From: CAZBRS01 sp964494475
Lineage (GTDB): Bacteria; Myxococcota_A; UBA9042; CAZBRS01
Direction of reading: 5' to 3'
DNA length: 23,717 nucleotides
NCBI GenBank assembly: GCA_964494475.1
Contig: CAZBRS010000069.1
Coordinates: 1-23,717 of the forward strand
The position numbers and the translations under genes are program-made. This document shows positions 5,564 to 13,594 of this stretch, in pieces; the stretch's first letter is position 1, and every line of letters begins with the position of its first letter. The notes beneath the pieces were generated by a model. The model was not told the origin of the DNA and searched no databases. It saw only the letters and a list, made by a program, of their open reading frames with translations.

Positions 5564-7248
5564 GGCCTCACCTCGGCAGGCGGGGGCTTGACGCCGCGCC
5601 GCTTGATGTGCGTGGGGCGCCCGGTCGGCTTGGCGGGCGTAGACGCGGCCTCGTCGTGGGGCGCAGAGGCCCGGAGCACGGTGCCCGGCGTGGGGCGGGG
5701 AGCGCCCGGAGCGACCTGGACCGCAGCCGCGCGGGCCTCGCGCACGACCAGGTTGCCGAGGGCGCGCTCGGACCACACGGTGAGCCGCGAGGGGAACACG
5801 CCGGCCCACAGGATGGCGAGGGCCAGCAGGGCCAGCGCCGCGTGCGCCGGCGCGAAGGCCTGGGCGCGCGCCGAGCGCGGCCCCTCGTCGTGCATGTAGA
5901 GGTGCACGAGCGGCCGCAGGTAGTAGTAGACGCTGACCAGACTGGCGAGCACGGCCACCAGCACGAGCGGCAGGAAGAGCGCGGTGTCGGCGGTGAGCGC
6001 GTCGCGGAACACCGAGAACTTGGCGAAGAAGCCCGCCGCGGGCGGGATGCCGGCCAGCGACACCAGCGAGAGCGCCAGCGCGGCGCCCAGCACCGGGTGC
6101 CGCCGGGCCACGCCGTTCAGGCGCTCGAAGTCGAGGTCGGCGTCGGCGGGGTCGTCGAGCAGCGAGAGCACGCCGAAGGCCACCAGGTTCGCGAGCACGT
6201 ACGCCGTAAGGTACCATCCGACGGCCGCCGAGACGGCCTTCAGCCCTCCCCCCCCGACCGTGACCGTGATCACGCCGATGAGCACGTAGCCCGCGTGCGC
6301 GATGCTCGAGTACCCGAGCATGCGCTTCACGTTGGTCTGCACGATGGCGGTCACGTTGCCCACGATCATGGTGAGCATGGCCAGGCCGTAGAGCAGCGCC
6401 ATCCAATTGGCCTTCGAGGCGTAGAAGGCGTCGGCCTGGAAGACGTGCAGGAAGACGCGCAGCAGGATGGCGAAGCCCGCCACCTTGACGCCCGAGGCCA
6501 TGAAGCCCGTCAGCGGCGTGGGCGCGCCCTGGTAGGCGTCGGGGGTCCAGAAGTGGAAGGGCACGAGGGCCACCTTGAAGCCCATGGCCACGACGAGCAG
6601 GGTCGTGACCAGGCGCGCCGAGGCGCCCGTGGCGCTGTCGGGGTGCGCGCGGAAGAAGGCCGCGAGGCCCGCCAGATCGGTGGTGCCCGAGAGGCCGTAG
6701 AGGAAGGCGATGGCCAGCAGCAGGACCGCCGCCGCCACGCTGCCGAGCAGGAAGTACTTGAGCGCGGCCTCGACGGCCAGGTAGCTGCGCGAGCGCTCGT
6801 AGGCCACCAGCACGTAGACGGCCAGACTCATGACCTCGAGGCCGACGAAGAGCGCCACCAGATCGCGCGCCGACGCCATGGCCAGCATGCCCACGACCGC
6901 GAAGGCCAACAGCGCGTGGAACTCGCCGCGCGCCAGGTCGCGGGCCCGCAGGTAGGGCACGGCCACCAGCGACGTGGCGGCCGCCGACACCAGCACCAGC
7001 GCCTCGATCATCAACGTGAAGCGGTTCACGACCAGCATGCGCTGCAGCCAGGGCAGCGCCAGCTTGAATTCGCCGCCGTGCTTCCACATCCAGGCCACGA
7101 GCAGCCCCGCGACCACGTAGCCGAACGCGCCCACCAGGCCCATGTAACCGCGATCGTCGCCCGTGCGGAACACCTCGAGCCCGAGGAACAAGAGGCCCAG
7201 GAAGGCGGCGATGAACAACGGCGAAAGGAGGAGGAGATCGTGTCCCAT
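5560..7248 (-). CDS. nuoN: NADH-quinone oxidoreductase subunit N
   Basis: The antiporter-like membrane subunit of complex I nearest the NuoJ/K/A/H part of the arm. It helps couple quinone reduction to proton export. The 562-residue protein has about 14 hydrophobic helices. The key charged residues of the family are visible: Glu138 in LFVGLEVMSL, Lys225 in MGFKVALVPFHFW, the broken-helix region around PDAYQGAPTPLTGF, and a later Lys in AGFFAKFSVF. It is longer than E. coli NuoN (about 485 residues) because of a roughly 60-residue Pro/Ala-rich basic tail (about residues 503-562, GRPTHIKRRG near the end) after the last helix. nuoM ends 1 nt upstream (TGA-C-ATG), and the stop overlaps the next gene. 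Confidence 0.96.
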   Translation of the reverse strand: MGHDLLLLSPLFIAAFLGLLFLGLEVFRTGDDRGYMGLVGAFGYVVAGLLVAWMWKHGGEFKLALPWLQRMLVVNRFTLMIEALVLVSAAATSLVAVPYLRARDLARGEFHALLAFAVVGMLAMASARDLVALFVGLEVMSLAVYVLVAYERSRSYLAVEAALKYFLLGSVAAAVLLLAIAFLYGLSGTTDLAGLAAFFRAHPDSATGASARLVTTLLVVAMGFKVALVPFHFWTPDAYQGAPTPLTGFMASGVKVAGFAILLRVFLHVFQADAFYASKANWMALLYGLAMLTMIVGNVTAIVQTNVKRMLGYSSIAHAGYVLIGVITVTVGGGGLKAVSAAVGWYLTAYVLANLVAFGVLSLLDDPADADLDFERLNGVARRHPVLGAALALSLVSLAGIPPAAGFFAKFSVFRDALTADTALFLPLVLVAVLASLVSVYYYLRPLVHLYMHDEGPRSARAQAFAPAHAALALLALAILWAGVFPSRLTVWSERALGNLVVREARAAAVQVAPGAPRPTPGTVLRASAPHDEAASTPAKPTGRPTHIKRRGVKPPPAEVRP

Positions 7249-7249
7249 G

Positions 7250-8851
7250 TCAGCGCCCCTCCCCGGCGGTGGTGCTCACGACGGGCACCGGAACCTCGAC
7301 GCCCGCCGCCTCGACGGGCGCGTTGCGCACCGCCGTGACCCTGGGCCGGTACGTGGCCAGGTAGGCCTCGACCGCCGCCTGGCTCTTGCCGAGGAAGAGG
7401 TTCGGCACGAGGCCGATGACGAAGATGGCCACCACCAGCGGCAGCATGACCAGCCCCTCGCGCAACGTGGTGTCGGTGAGCTTGTCGTTCGCAGGGTTCG
7501 TGACCGGCCCGAAGAAGACCTTGCGGTACAGCGTGAGCATGTAGACCGCGCCGAGCACGACGCCCGTGGTGGCGAGCACGGCCAGCGCGAGCATGAGCGG
7601 CTTGTAGAGACCGCCCGCAGTGGCCGCCAGCCCCTCGTGGAACGTACCGGCCAGGATGAGGAACTCGCCGACGAAGCCGTTGGTGGTCGGCAGGCCGATG
7701 GACGAGAGCGTGACGATCAGGAAGAGGGTGGCGTAGACCGGCACCTTGCGCGCGATGCCGCCGTAGTCGGCGACGAGGCGCGTGTGGCGGCGTTCGTAGA
7801 TCATGCCGACCAGCAGGAAGAGCGCGCCCGTCGAGATGCCGTGGTTCACCATCTGAAGGATGGCGCCCTGCACCGATTCGGTGGTGAGCGCGAAGAGGCC
7901 CAGCATGACGAAGCCGAGATGCGACACCGACGAGTAGGCCACCAACTTCTTGATGTCGGTCTGCGCGAAGGCCATGAGCGCGCCGTAGACGATGCCGATG
8001 ACCGCCAGGATCATGAGGGGCAGCGAGCAGAGGCCGGCGGCCTCGGGGAAGAGCGGAATGGCGAAGCGCAGGAAGCCGTAGGTGCCGAGCTTCAGCAGCA
8101 CGCCGGCCAGGATGACCGAGCCGGGCGTGGGGGCCTCGACGTGCGCGTCGGGCAACCAGGTGTGGAAGGGGAAGACCGGCACCTTGATGGCGAAGGCCAG
8201 TCCGAAGGCCAGGAACAGGAAGAGTTGCTCTCGCGTGGTGAGGACGAGCTTCAGCGCGTCGGCGAAGCCGAAGCTGGACGAGCCGCCCTTGACGTACAGG
8301 TAGAGGATGGCGACCAGCATGAGGAGCGAGCCGACCATGGTGTAGATGAAGAACTTCACGGCCGCGTAGATGCGGCGCTGCCCGCCCCACACCCCGATGA
8401 TCAGGTACATGGGGATGAGCATGAACTCCCAGAACACGTAGAAGAGGAACAGGTCGAGGGCCACGAAGGCGCCCAGCATGCCCGTCTCGAGCAGGAGCAT
8501 CGAGATCAGGAACTCCTTCTCGCTCTTCTGGATGGCGTTCCAGGCGCCCAGGAGCACGAGGGGCGTGAGGAAGGTGGTGAGCACGAAGAGCAGGAGCGCG
8601 ATGCCGTCGAGCCCCACGTGGTAGCGGATGCCACCGAGCGCCCAGGCGGCGCGCTCGACGAACTGGAAGCCGGGATCGGCCGCGTCGAAGCGCGCCCACA
8701 CGACCAGCGACGTGGCCAGGGGCACGAGCGACAACAGGAACGCCACGCCCTTCAGGAGCGCCTTCTCGCCCTTCGGCAGCAGCAGCAGGAGCAGCGCGCC
8801 CGCGAGCGGCGCGAACACGGTCAGCGACAGCAGGTGGAGTCCGGGGTGCAT
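7250..8851 (-). CDS. nuoM: NADH-quinone oxidoreductase subunit M
   Basis: A proton-channel subunit of the complex I membrane arm, 533 residues, all hydrophobic helices. The antiporter-family signature is intact: Glu142 in FYVFWEFMLIPMYL, Lys223 and His230 in FAIKVPVFPFHTWLPDAHVEAPTPGS, and a distal Glu in GFVGEFLIL. The start is the ATG of MHPGLHLLSLTVF, 11 nt after the nuoL TAG, with an AGG-rich upstream sequence. A longer open frame upstream of this ATG only reads through nuoL out of frame. The length is near the usual 500-530. Confidence 0.96.
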   Translation of the reverse strand: MHPGLHLLSLTVFAPLAGALLLLLLPKGEKALLKGVAFLLSLVPLATSLVVWARFDAADPGFQFVERAAWALGGIRYHVGLDGIALLLFVLTTFLTPLVLLGAWNAIQKSEKEFLISMLLLETGMLGAFVALDLFLFYVFWEFMLIPMYLIIGVWGGQRRIYAAVKFFIYTMVGSLLMLVAILYLYVKGGSSSFGFADALKLVLTTREQLFLFLAFGLAFAIKVPVFPFHTWLPDAHVEAPTPGSVILAGVLLKLGTYGFLRFAIPLFPEAAGLCSLPLMILAVIGIVYGALMAFAQTDIKKLVAYSSVSHLGFVMLGLFALTTESVQGAILQMVNHGISTGALFLLVGMIYERRHTRLVADYGGIARKVPVYATLFLIVTLSSIGLPTTNGFVGEFLILAGTFHEGLAATAGGLYKPLMLALAVLATTGVVLGAVYMLTLYRKVFFGPVTNPANDKLTDTTLREGLVMLPLVVAIFVIGLVPNLFLGKSQAAVEAYLATYRPRVTAVRNAPVEAAGVEVPVPVVSTTAGEGR

Positions 8852-8862
8852 GGCCTTCCTCC

Positions 8863-10824
8863 CTATCCGAAGACCAGGGCGGCCAGGACCACCAGGCCCA
8901 CCAGGATGCCCGCCAGGTATTGCTGCGTCTGGCCCGTCTGCAGGTAGCGCAGCGCGCGGCCGAGGCCCATGACCACGGCGCCGGCGCCGTTCACGCCCAG
9001 CAGGTCGATGACGATCACGTCGACCACGCGGTGCAGGAAGCCGGCGGTGGCCGCGAACGGGCGGAGGACGACCGCGGCGTACAGTTCGTCGACGCGCCAC
9101 TTGTCGAGGAGCAGCCGATAGAGCCCGCCGAGCCCCGTGGCCAGGCGCGCCGGCAGGGCCTGCTGACCGCCCACGTACAGGGCCCGCGCGACCAGGATGC
9201 CCGTGACGGCGACCGCCACCGAGACGCCCATGAGACCGTATTCGAGCGCGTGGCTGTGCGAGACGGTGACCACCTTCGACGCAGCGGCGAAGACCGGCGC
9301 CAGCCAGTGGTGCAGCACGTGCAGGTCGCCGGGCAGGCCCACGAAGCCGCCCACGGTGGCCAGGAAGGCCAGCACCATGAGCGGGACGGTCATGCTGAGG
9401 GGCGACTCGTGGGGGTGCACAGACGCAGGAACGCGGGACTCGCCTTTGAAGGTGAGGAAGTACAGCCGGAACATGTAGAACGCGGTCATGAGCGCGCCGC
9501 CGAGGCCGACGGCGAAGTACAGCTTGCCGAGCCAGGCGGGGAACAGCCCCGAGTTTCCGAAGGCCGAGAAGAGGATCTCGTCCTTCGAGAAGAAGCCCGA
9601 GAAGATCGGGATGCCGGCGATGGCCACGCACGAGACGAGGAAGGTCGCGTGCGTGATGGGGAGCTTCTTGGCGAGGGCGCCCATCTTGCGGATGTCCTGC
9701 TCGCCGCTCATGGCGTGGATGACCGAGCCGGCGCCGAGGAAGAGGCAGGCCTTGAAGAAGGCGTGTGTCATGAGGTGGAACACGCCCGCCGTGAAGGCCC
9801 CCACGCCGACGCCCAGGAACATGTAGCCGAGTTGGCTGACCGTCGAGTAGGCCAGCACCTTCTTGATGTCGTTCTGCACCAGGCCGATGGAGGCCGCGAA
9901 GAGCGCCGTGAGGGCGCCGATGCCCGCGATGACGGCCATGGTGACGGGCGCGGCCACGAACAGGAAGTTCAGGCGCGCGACCATGTACACGCCGGCCGTG
10001 ACCATGGTGGCGGCGTGGATGAGGGCCGATACGGGCGTGGGACCGGCCATGGCGTCGGGCAGCCACACGTAGAGCGGGATCTGGGCCGACTTTCCGGTGG
10101 CGCCCACGAACAGCATCATCGTGATGACCGTGATCCAGACGCCGCGCAGCGGGTCGAGCCCGCCGTCCCGGGCCCACTGCTCGAGGAAGGGGAAGCCGAG
10201 CTTGCCGCCCGTGAAGTAGAGCAGGAGGAAGAGCCCGATGACGAAGCCGAAGTCGCCGATGCGGTTGACCAGGAAGGCCTTCTTGCCGGCGACGGCCTTG
10301 TCCATGTCCTCGAACCAGAAGCCGATGAGCAGGTACGAGCAGAGCCCCACGCCCTCCCAGCCCACGAACAGGAGCGGCAGGCTCTCGCCGAGGATGAGCA
10401 GCAGCATGGAGAAGACGAACAGGTTCAGGTAGGCGAAGTAACGCGCCGGCGAGCGGTCGTGGGCCATGTAGCCGATGGAGTACAGGTGGATGAACGCCGA
10501 GACGCCGGTGACGATGAGCAGCATGACCGACGACAGCGGGTCGAGCAGCAGGGCCAGGTCGACCTGCATGGCGGGGGACGCGATCCAGCTCCAGGCGGTA
10601 TAGACGAGGCGGGGGGTTCCCTCGCCACCGGCCTGCGCCAGGCCGTGGACGCCCAGCACCGCGACGATCGAGAGCCCGAACGACGCGAAGATGGTGGCCG
10701 TGCCGAGCAGGCCCACCGTGCGGCGCGACAGGCGGCCGCCGAAGAGCCCGTTGACCGCCGCGCCGAACAGCGGCAGCAGCACGATGAACGGGAGCAGCTT
10801 CGTGGCCAGGGCGGGTGCGATCAT
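8863..10824 (-). CDS. nuoL: NADH-quinone oxidoreductase subunit L
   Basis: The distal antiporter-like subunit of complex I, 653 residues. It includes the C-terminal extension that forms the lateral HL helix along the membrane arm. Key residues are Glu157 in FVGWEGVGLCSYLL, Lys245 and His270 around ATGKSAQIPLYVWLPDAM and SALIHAATMVTAGVY, and Lys414 in SGFFSKDEIL. All are as expected for an active proton channel. The ATG lies 16 nt after the nuoK stop. Both the length and the J-K-L-M-N order are standard. Confidence 0.97.
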   Translation of the reverse strand: MIAPALATKLLPFIVLLPLFGAAVNGLFGGRLSRRTVGLLGTATIFASFGLSIVAVLGVHGLAQAGGEGTPRLVYTAWSWIASPAMQVDLALLLDPLSSVMLLIVTGVSAFIHLYSIGYMAHDRSPARYFAYLNLFVFSMLLLILGESLPLLFVGWEGVGLCSYLLIGFWFEDMDKAVAGKKAFLVNRIGDFGFVIGLFLLLYFTGGKLGFPFLEQWARDGGLDPLRGVWITVITMMLFVGATGKSAQIPLYVWLPDAMAGPTPVSALIHAATMVTAGVYMVARLNFLFVAAPVTMAVIAGIGALTALFAASIGLVQNDIKKVLAYSTVSQLGYMFLGVGVGAFTAGVFHLMTHAFFKACLFLGAGSVIHAMSGEQDIRKMGALAKKLPITHATFLVSCVAIAGIPIFSGFFSKDEILFSAFGNSGLFPAWLGKLYFAVGLGGALMTAFYMFRLYFLTFKGESRVPASVHPHESPLSMTVPLMVLAFLATVGGFVGLPGDLHVLHHWLAPVFAAASKVVTVSHSHALEYGLMGVSVAVAVTGILVARALYVGGQQALPARLATGLGGLYRLLLDKWRVDELYAAVVLRPFAATAGFLHRVVDVIVIDLLGVNGAGAVVMGLGRALRYLQTGQTQQYLAGILVGLVVLAALVFG

Positions 10825-10840
10825 GGGCTCCTCCCTCGGC

Positions 10841-11146
10841 CTAGTGCTTCAGGCGCGCCGCGTCGTCGACCAGGACGGAGCGGCGGTGGCGGAAGAACGC
10901 GATGACCAGGGCGAGCCCCACGGCAGCCTCGCCGGCGGCCACGGCCATGACCAGGAAGGCGACGACCTGCCCCTCGGGGTTGCCGTGCCAGCGCGAGAAC
11001 GTGACCAGCGCCAGGTTGGCGGCGTTCAGCATGAGCTCGACCGACATGAGCTGGATGAGCAGGTTGCGCCGGGTGGCGACGCCGACGAGGCCGATGGCGA
11101 AGAGCACCATCACGACGACGAGCCAGGCGGAGAGGGGTACAATCAT
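10841..11146 (-). CDS. nuoK: NADH-quinone oxidoreductase subunit K
   Basis: A 101-residue, three-helix membrane subunit of complex I. The two conserved membrane glutamates are present: Glu37 in QLMSVELMLNAANL and Glu73 in AAGEAAVGLAL. They form part of the proton path next to NuoN and NuoJ. The length is identical to the family norm of about 100 residues. The ATG is 9 nt after the nuoJ stop. The short basic C-tail ends in LKH. Confidence 0.96.
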   Translation of the reverse strand: MIVPLSAWLVVVMVLFAIGLVGVATRRNLLIQLMSVELMLNAANLALVTFSRWHGNPEGQVVAFLVMAVAAGEAAVGLALVIAFFRHRRSVLVDDAARLKH

Positions 11147-11155
11147 GGCCTGCTC

Positions 11156-11665
11156 CTACATCTCGCGTTTGGCCAGGACGACAGCGCCCACGATGGCCAC
11201 CAGCAGGAAGATGGACAACAGCTCGAAGGGCACCAGGTAGTCGGTGAACAGGGGCCGAGCGACGGCCGAAACCCACCCGAAGCTCTCGTCGATCGCCGCG
11301 GCCTCCTGGAGCGGCGGATCGCTCCAGAGCCGCGCCGCCACCAGCCCCGCGAACCCCAGCGCGGCCGCCGTCGACAGCACCTTGGCGAAGGTGACCTTCG
11401 GGTTGCCGAGCTCTTCGGGGGCCAGGTTCAGGAGCATGATCACGAACAGGAAGAGCGTGACCACGGCGCCGACGTAGACCAGCACCTGCAGCACCGCCAG
11501 CAGGTGGGCGGCGAGCAGCAGGTAGAGCCCGGCCACGCCCGTGAGCGAGGCCATCAGGGCCACCGCCGCGTGCAGCGGGTTCCGCGCCATGGGGGGCAGG
11601 ATCACGAGGATCGCGGCCCCGATCGCCAGCGCCGCGAAGAGCACGAAGAGAATCCACTCGACCAT
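11156..11665 (-). CDS. nuoJ: NADH-quinone oxidoreductase subunit J
   Basis: A 169-residue membrane subunit of complex I with five hydrophobic helices. The conserved glycine/tyrosine helix reads LVYVGAVVTLFLFVIML. Its pi-bulge region moves during coupling in solved complex I structures. The start ATG has a strong purine-rich GGGGGAG just upstream and follows the nuoF stop by 12 nt. In most bacteria nuoG, nuoH and nuoI separate nuoF from nuoJ. Here nuoJ follows nuoF directly, with no remnant of the missing genes in the 12-nt spacer. Confidence 0.95.
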   Translation of the reverse strand: MVEWILFVLFAALAIGAAILVILPPMARNPLHAAVALMASLTGVAGLYLLLAAHLLAVLQVLVYVGAVVTLFLFVIMLLNLAPEELGNPKVTFAKVLSTAAALGFAGLVAARLWSDPPLQEAAAIDESFGWVSAVARPLFTDYLVPFELLSIFLLVAIVGAVVLAKREM

Positions 11666-11677
11666 GTTCTCCCCCGC

Positions 11678-12955
11678 CTACTCGACGTTGTGGTCGAAGG
11701 GACAGCCGCCCTTCTCCACGTGCGCCTCGAACTCGGCACGGAACTTCTTCGCGATGGCCCGCACGGGCATCGCACACGCGTCGCCCAGGGCGCAGATGGT
11801 GTTGCCGTCGATGTTGGTGCAGATCTTGAGGATCAGGTCGATGTCCTCGAGGCGCGCCGAGCCGTCTTCGAAGCGGCCGAGCACCTTCGCGAGCCAGCTG
11901 CAGCCCTCGCGACACGGGGTGCACTGACCGCACGACTCGTGCGCGTAGAAGCGCGCCATGCGGGCCGCCAGGCGCACCATGCACACGCCCTCGCCGATGA
12001 CCGTCACGCAGCCGGTGCCGAGCATGCTGCCGGCCTTCATCATGCCGTCGAAGCCCATGGGCACATCGATCTCGTCGGGCAGCAGCACGGGCGTGGACGA
12101 GCCGCCGGGGATGACGCCCTTGAGCGCCCGGCCGTCGGGGAGCCCTCCGCCCTGCTCGTAGATGAACTTCTTGAGGTTGTAGCCCATGGGCAGCTCGTAG
12201 AGCCCGGGCCGCTGCACGTGCCCCGACAGGCCGAAGACCTTCACCCCGCCGTCGCGCTCGAGGCCCTGGGAAGCCCACGCCTCGCCCCCGATCTCGAGGA
12301 TGACGGGGACGGCCGAGATGGTCTCGACGTTGTTGATGACCGTGGGGCAACCGAACGCGCCCACGACCGCCGGGAAGGGGGGCTTCAAGCGCGGCTTGCC
12401 GGGTCGGCCCTCGAGCGACTCGAGCAGCGCGGTCTCTTCGCCGCACACGTAGGCGCCCGCGCCGCGGTGCACGACGATGTCGCACGAGAAGGCGGTGCCG
12501 GCCACGTGGGGCCCGACCAGGTGAGCCTTGCGCGCGTCGTCGACGGCCTTCTCGAGCACGTCGATCTCGTGCTTGAACTCGCCGCGCACGTAGACATAGG
12601 CGGCCTTCGCGCCCACGGCGAAGCACGTGATGAGGATGCCCTCGACCAGGCGATGGGGATCGGACCCCAGGAAGTAGCGATCCTTGAACGTGCCGGGCTC
12701 GCCCTCGTCGGCGTTGACCACCAGGTAGACCGGCTTGCCCGTATTCTGGGGCACGAAGCCCCACTTGACGCCGGCCGCGAAGCCGGCTCCACCGCGCCCG
12801 CGCAGCGAGGCCTTCTTGACCTCGTCGACGATGTCGGCGGGCTTGCGAGCGAGGGCCTTCCGGAGCGCGCGGTAGCCGCCCGCCGCCTGGTAGACGGCCA
12901 GTTGGGTGTAGTCCTTGCCGTCGCCGGCGCGGAGGAGGAGAGGGGTGCCCGTCAT
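11678..12955 (-). CDS. nuoF: NADH-quinone oxidoreductase subunit F (NADH- and FMN-binding)
   Basis: A 425-residue peripheral-arm subunit that takes hydride from NADH onto FMN. The Gly-rich NADH/FMN site is GRGGAGFAAGVKWGF (residues 53-67), with NADEGEPGTFKDR (81-93) and YVCGEETALLESLEGRPG (about 169-186) continuing it. The [4Fe-4S] cluster N3 is held by Cys342, Cys345 and Cys348 in ESCGQCTPCREG, plus Cys388 in NTICALG. All four are present. The length is normal. The ATG overlaps the nuoE stop in an ATGA (12952-12955), giving coupled translation of the E and F partners. Confidence 0.97.
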   Translation of the reverse strand: MTGTPLLLRAGDGKDYTQLAVYQAAGGYRALRKALARKPADIVDEVKKASLRGRGGAGFAAGVKWGFVPQNTGKPVYLVVNADEGEPGTFKDRYFLGSDPHRLVEGILITCFAVGAKAAYVYVRGEFKHEIDVLEKAVDDARKAHLVGPHVAGTAFSCDIVVHRGAGAYVCGEETALLESLEGRPGKPRLKPPFPAVVGAFGCPTVINNVETISAVPVILEIGGEAWASQGLERDGGVKVFGLSGHVQRPGLYELPMGYNLKKFIYEQGGGLPDGRALKGVIPGGSSTPVLLPDEIDVPMGFDGMMKAGSMLGTGCVTVIGEGVCMVRLAARMARFYAHESCGQCTPCREGCSWLAKVLGRFEDGSARLEDIDLILKICTNIDGNTICALGDACAMPVRAIAKKFRAEFEAHVEKGGCPFDHNVE

Positions 12956-13434
12956 GGCGCGGCCTCCAGCTCGTCGAGCAGGCGGTGGAGCTTCGCGAGA
13001 TCGAGCTGCTCGTGGTAGGTGTCGTTGACCTGCAACGTCGGCGCCGTACCGCACGCGGCCAGGCACTCGACCTCGGACAGCGTGAAGCGCTGGTCCGGGG
13101 TGGTCTCGCCCACGTCGATGTGCAGGCGCTCGCGGATCGCGTCGACCAGGCGATAGCCGCCCCGCAAGGCGCACGAGACGTTGGTGCACACCTGAAGGTG
13201 GAAGCGGCCGACCGGCTTCTTGTGGAACATGGTGTAGAAGGTCGCCGTGGACAGCACGTGCGTGGGAGCCACGCCCAACTCGGCCGCGACGGCGTCCATG
13301 ACCTCGCGCGACACCCAGCCGTTCTGGGCTTGCCCGAGGTGCAGAGCCGGGATGACCGCCGCCTCGACGTCGGGGTAGCGGGCCTTGATATCCGCCAGCT
13401 TGCGGCGGGATTCTTCCGAGAACTGGAAGGCCAT
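12952..13434 (-). CDS. nuoE: NADH-quinone oxidoreductase subunit E (2Fe-2S)
   Basis: A 160-residue thioredoxin-like subunit carrying the off-path [2Fe-2S] cluster N1a. The four ligands are Cys83 and Cys88 (QVCTNVSCALRGG) and Cys124 and Cys128 (VECLAACGTAP). An N-terminal helical region (FSEESRRKLADIKARYP) precedes the fold. This is the first gene of the minus-strand nuo operon. The ATG at 13434 follows a G-rich purine tract and lies in the 160-nt divergent region shared with the lipoprotein gene. Confidence 0.96.
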   Translation of the reverse strand: MAFQFSEESRRKLADIKARYPDVEAAVIPALHLGQAQNGWVSREVMDAVAAELGVAPTHVLSTATFYTMFHKKPVGRFHLQVCTNVSCALRGGYRLVDAIRERLHIDVGETTPDQRFTLSEVECLAACGTAPTLQVNDTYHEQLDLAKLHRLLDELEAAP

Positions 13435-13469
13435 GGCGTCCCCCGGCGATCGACGAAGGAAATCGTCAA

Positions 13470-13499
13470 CCGATACCCGGCGCGAGGGCGCGTTGTCAA
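13470..13499 (-). promoter_or_regulatory. Candidate sigma-70-type promoter of the nuo operon
   Basis: Read on the minus strand, a perfect TTGACA (13494-13499) is followed after 18 nt by TATCGG (13470-13475, 3 of 6 matches). It sits about 36 nt upstream of the nuoE ATG. The perfect -35 box in such GC-rich DNA is notable, but the -10 box is weak. No repressor site or riboswitch was recognised around it. Confidence 0.45.
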
Positions 13500-13529
13500 G
13501 GCGCGGAGACGGAAGCTGCGCGAGCGCGG

Positions 13530-13558
13530 TTGACGGGGCTGCGCGTTCGCTGGATCAT
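13530..13558 (+). promoter_or_regulatory. Candidate sigma-70-type promoter of the lipoprotein gene
   Basis: TTGACG (13530-13535) and GATCAT (13553-13558, 4 of 6 matches to TATAAT) are separated by exactly 17 nt. The element ends 36 nt before the lipoprotein ATG. An A-rich GAAAAGGAG ribosome-binding site (about 13576-13584) follows. It faces away from the nuo promoter, with no overlap between the two. Confidence 0.5.
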
Positions 13559-13594
13559 GAAAGGCGTTCCGACGCGAAAAGGAGCCCTCCGCGC

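Noticed and set aside
5608..7338. Long plus-strand open frame opposite nuoN
   Set aside because: It is antisense to a clear nuoN with all family residues. The translation is low-complexity Arg/Glu/His/Gln-rich sequence with no fold signal.
8920..10905. 661-codon plus-strand open frame opposite nuoL
   Set aside because: It is antisense to nuoL. It is rich in Glu/His/Asp/Arg repeats caused by reverse complementing hydrophobic codons in GC-rich DNA, and it has no recognised motif.
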